DNA of 8,154 nt from JBEIJQ01 sp040380145 (GTDB lineage: Bacteria; Bacteroidota; Bacteroidia; Chitinophagales; Saprospiraceae), in NCBI GenBank assembly GCA_040380145.1, contig JBEIJQ010000137.1:1-8154 (forward strand). Reading direction: 5' to 3'. Shown here in pieces: positions 6,021 to 8,154 of the stretch. The notes under the pieces are model-generated. The model had not been told where the DNA came from and ran no database searches. It saw only the letters and a list, made by a program, of their open reading frames with translations. How positions within the stretch are numbered: the stretch's first letter is position 1; every line of letters starts with the position of its first letter. The position numbers were made by a program, and so were the translations under genes.

Positions 6021-7055
6021 ATGCAGCTCGCCCCGGCCAACGTACAACAGATCCTCTCTATCATCGCCACGGCGAAGGACAGGGCCATCCGTTCGGTGGA
6101 TTCCGAAAGGGTGATGATGTACTGGCAGATCGGCCAAGTGATCCTCGACGAAGAACAACAGGGAAGAGACCGTGCCGGCTACGGCGAATTCCTCATCCGT
6201 TCGCTGTCCGAAAAACTCCAGCCCCAGTTCGGCAGCGGCTTTTCGGTGAGGCAATTGCAGCGCTGCCGCCAATTTTACCGCCTCTTCCCAATTGCGTCCG
6301 CACAGCGGACGCAATTGGGTTGGACGCACTACAAAACCCTTATTTCCATTGAAAACGAGGACAAAAGGGACTTTTACATAGCCGAGGCCACCAAAAACAA
6401 CTGGACGGCCCGGCAACTGGAACGCCAGGTCAACAGCCAATTGTTCGAACGCCTCTTGATGAGCAACGACCTGCAGGCCGTACTGGCCGTTGCCAGAGAA
6501 GAAAAACAGCCCTCGGATGCCAGAGAAATCATCAAAGACCCCATGGTGCTGGAGTTTTTGGGGCTGAAACGCGAGGCCGCTTATTACGAAAAAGACCTCG
6601 AATCGGCCATCATCACCCACCTGCAGGATTTTTTGCTGGAACTGGGCAACGGCTTCTCTTTCGTGGCCCGACAAAAAAGGATACACCTCGAGGGCGACGA
6701 GTTCTTCGTGGACCTCGTGCTCTACAACCGCCTGCTCCAGTGCTTCGTGCTGGTGGAAATCAAAACCGGCAAACTCACCCACCAGGATCTCGGCCAGCTG
6801 CAGATGTACGTCCACTACTACGACCGATTCGAAAAACAAGATTTCGAAAACGATACCATCGGCATCCTACTCTGTACCGACAAAAACGACGCCGTCGTGA
6901 AAATAACCCTGCCTACCCACCAAAATACCATCATCGCCGCCAAATACCAACTTTACTTGCCCTCCGAAGCCCAACTGGCCGCCGAAGTGAAAAAAGAAAT
7001 CGAATCTCTCCAACCCTCCAATATCCCTCCAAAGGATAACGAAAACGACTTTTAA
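6021..7055 (+). CDS. DUF1016/YhcG-type PD-(D/E)XK nuclease domain protein
   Basis: A 344-residue protein from ATG 6021; a TTG at 5964 would add 19 residues that do not look like the family. The N-terminal DUF1016_N-type domain covers about 10-145, with MMYWQIGQVILDEEQQGRDRAGYG, GFSVRQLQRCRQFY and LGWTHYKTL. The C-terminal nuclease domain covers about 170-325. Its candidate active site is Asp231 (FVDLVLYN), Glu246 and Lys248 (LVEIKTGK) and Gln259 (DLGQLQ), with Glu194 upstream, so it looks intact. The family is a predicted DNA nuclease, often noted near restriction-modification genes and in accessory regions; its cellular role is not settled. No methylase or helicase partner is in this window. 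Hand counts give 53%, 50% and 45% GC (blocks at 6361, 6481 and 6901), against about 68% in pdhA, which suggests separate ancestry. A perfect hairpin lies within codons 89-100. The tail (330-344) is polar. Confidence 0.87.
   Translation: MQLAPANVQQILSIIATAKDRAIRSVDSERVMMYWQIGQVILDEEQQGRDRAGYGEFLIRSLSEKLQPQFGSGFSVRQLQRCRQFYRLFPIASAQRTQLGWTHYKTLISIENEDKRDFYIAEATKNNWTARQLERQVNSQLFERLLMSNDLQAVLAVAREEKQPSDAREIIKDPMVLEFLGLKREAAYYEKDLESAIITHLQDFLLELGNGFSFVARQKRIHLEGDEFFVDLVLYNRLLQCFVLVEIKTGKLTHQDLGQLQMYVHYYDRFEKQDFENDTIGILLCTDKNDAVVKITLPTHQNTIIAAKYQLYLPSEAQLAAEVKKEIESLQPSNIPPKDNENDF
6287..6319. repeat. Perfect 15-bp inverted repeat inside the DUF1016 coding sequence
   Basis: The left arm CCCAATTGCGTCCGC (6287-6301) and right arm GCGGACGCAATTGGG (6305-6319) are exact reverse complements with a three-base ACA spacer. 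The repeat encodes residues 90-100 (PIASAQRTQLG), in the stretch just before the WTHYK segment of the N-terminal domain. A 7-base direct repeat GGACGCA (6307-6313 and 6322-6328, period 15 bases, in frame) overlaps the right arm. There is no T-run, so it is not a terminator. Confidence 0.9.
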
Positions 7056-7072
7056 GCCGGCTGCTTCGCGAA

Positions 7073-8077
7073 TCACTTTCTCCGCATCGTGTTTTTTCCC
7101 AAAAAAGCCTTGGCGATCCAGTACGCGTAGGCCGCTCCCACGATGGAACGGGCGGAGTCGTCCGTTTTTTCCATCGGCAGCCGTTGGAGGTGAAAGGGCG
7201 TTTGTTCCCGTTTGGGGCCGGCCGTGCCGAAAGTGAGGTGAAAGCCGTGCTCGCCGTGCAGCGTGTCCAACAATCGCCGGGAAATGCCCTCGTCCGTGAA
7301 GGGGAACGCGAAAACACGGTGTGGCAGGGCGAATTTTTTTTCCAGAAAAAATTGGCATTCGAGCGTCTGTCGGAGCTGTTCGTCAAATGAAAGCGAGCTG
7401 TACAACGGGTGGTCTATGCTGTGCCCGCCCACTGAAAAGCCATTTTCCAAAAGCCCTTGCACCTGTTCGGTGCTCAGGTAGGGTTTTTCTTTTTCCAAAA
7501 AATCCTCCACCTCCACCCCCATTTGCCGGAGCGCGTCCGAGAGGGAGTCCCGTTCGGCGTAGGGCACGCGCAGGGGAGCCGAGAAGGCCGGTCCGTCGGG
7601 CATCTTGCCGGCCTTTTTTTCGAGGGCATCGGCCAGCAGGCAGGCTTGGTAGCGGAACATCAGGGCGCGGTTGTCCAAAAAGGCGGAATTGAGGAAAAAG
7701 GTGGCGGGAAACCCTTTTTCCGACAAGATAGGAGCCATGGTGTCGCTGCATTCGCGCAGCCCGTCGTCCACCGTCACGTGCACCGACCAGCGCCGGAAGG
7801 GCATGCCTTCCCGCACGTGCCGGAGCACCTCGTCCATTGAAACCGGTTCGTAATGCCGCCCCAAAAACTCCAGGTCTTCCCGAAACCGGCGCGGATCGCG
7901 CACGGGATATAAATGTCGGACATGGGCCAAGGGCTTTTCGCTGACCACATGGTAAAACGGCAGCAGCAGTTTCAGTCCGCAAAACGCCCTGACCCATCGG
8001 AACGGCAGCACCGAGGCCGGGTACCGAAATCCGGTCCGTAAACGCTCCGCGAAAGATGCGCCGTTGTGGGGAGGCAT
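7073..8077 (-). CDS. Polysaccharide deacetylase family protein (NodB/CE4-like)
   Basis: A 334-residue protein read from ATG 8077-8075 to TGA 7075-7073. Family signatures are FYHVVSE (41-47), the motif-1 segment VTVDDG with Asp104 and Asp105, FPATFFLNSAFLD (123-135) and GGHSIDHP with His219 and His223. A later segment FAFPFTDEG (256-264) takes the position of the arginine/proline-containing motif 3. CE4 enzymes use the first Asp as base and the second Asp plus two His to hold a metal ion while removing N- or O-acetyl groups from sugars. There is no signal peptide; the N-terminus is basic with only a short hydrophobic patch, so a cytoplasmic enzyme acting on a glycan precursor is plausible. The C-terminal stretch ending WIAKAFLGKNTMRRK resembles deacetylase-like proteins of surface-polysaccharide loci. 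It lies 13 bases downstream of another minus-strand gene and converges on the DUF1016 gene with a 17-base gap and no visible terminator. The exact substrate is unknown. Confidence 0.85.
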   Translation of the reverse strand: MPPHNGASFAERLRTGFRYPASVLPFRWVRAFCGLKLLLPFYHVVSEKPLAHVRHLYPVRDPRRFREDLEFLGRHYEPVSMDEVLRHVREGMPFRRWSVHVTVDDGLRECSDTMAPILSEKGFPATFFLNSAFLDNRALMFRYQACLLADALEKKAGKMPDGPAFSAPLRVPYAERDSLSDALRQMGVEVEDFLEKEKPYLSTEQVQGLLENGFSVGGHSIDHPLYSSLSFDEQLRQTLECQFFLEKKFALPHRVFAFPFTDEGISRRLLDTLHGEHGFHLTFGTAGPKREQTPFHLQRLPMEKTDDSARSIVGAAYAYWIAKAFLGKNTMRRK

Positions 8078-8090
8078 GTGAAAAACTGGG

Positions 8091-8154
8091 CTATGGCCGC
8101 TCGGGAGCGCTTTTTTCGCCGATGCGGAAAATGTACAGCGCCCCGAAAAGGGCC
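8091..8154 (-). CDS. C-terminal end of an unidentified minus-strand gene
   Basis: On the minus strand, an open frame enters from the right edge and ends at TAG 8093-8091. The visible 20 residues read ALFGALYIFRIGEKSAPERP. They are hydrophobic followed by a charged tail, as at the end of a membrane protein's last helix. The stop is 13 bases before the deacetylase ATG on the same strand, the spacing expected within an operon. A membrane-bound glycan-pathway protein such as a flippase, acyltransferase or glycosyltransferase would fit the context, but 20 residues cannot identify the family. Confidence 0.5.
   Translation of the reverse strand, partial: ALFGALYIFRIGEKSAPERP

Noticed and set aside
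1..8154. tRNA, rRNA, CRISPR array, insertion sequence, toxin-antitoxin pair or multi-gene defence system
   Set aside because: On reading both strands I saw no spaced direct-repeat array, transposase motif, terminal inverted repeats or RNA gene. The only defence-like gene is the lone DUF1016 nuclease, so a new multi-gene system is not supported.

Overview
The window looks like chromosomal DNA of a high-GC member of the Bacteroidota. Four things support this: a TonB-dependent receptor C-terminus; a lipoprotein of the bacterial Ig-like type that is widespread in that phylum; starts without Shine-Dalgarno sequences but with A/T-rich upstream tracts; and matches to the Bacteroidota -7 promoter box TAnnTTTG. 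The GC content (about 68% in sampled blocks of the core genes) and protein style suggest a Saprospiria- or Chitinophagia-like lineage, but this is only an impression.

Layout. Bases 1-1091 hold the C-terminal barrel of a TonB-dependent receptor, closed by a strong intrinsic terminator (1108-1141). A near-consensus -7 box lies only five bases before the next start and begins a same-strand run: an Ig-like lipoprotein (1165-2877), a 110-residue membrane protein (2917-3249), a YhhW-type pirin with an export-signal-like N-terminus (3291-4154) and a DUF423 membrane protein (4179-4598). A 198-base intergenic region with inverted repeats and weak promoter-like boxes precedes pdhA, the E1-alpha subunit of pyruvate dehydrogenase (4797-5810). 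pdhA stands alone and ends in tandem stops and a textbook terminator (5835-5868). After a 210-base gap comes a DUF1016/YhcG-type PD-(D/E)XK nuclease gene (6021-7055). It is poorer in GC than its neighbours and carries a perfect 15-bp inverted repeat inside its coding sequence. Facing it, 17 bases away, is a minus-strand polysaccharide deacetylase (7073-8077). A further minus-strand gene, of which only the last 20 codons are visible, precedes it.

How the genes relate. Most are independent housekeeping or envelope functions: outer-membrane import, a surface or periplasmic lipoprotein, small membrane proteins, entry of pyruvate into acetyl-CoA, and glycan modification. I do not see a multi-gene defence system, mobile element, CRISPR array or RNA gene. 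The DUF1016 nuclease is the one accessory-type gene. The points most worth a second look are its in-gene hairpin with an overlapping direct repeat, the exported form of the pirin, and promoters placed so close to start codons that the mRNAs would be nearly leaderless.
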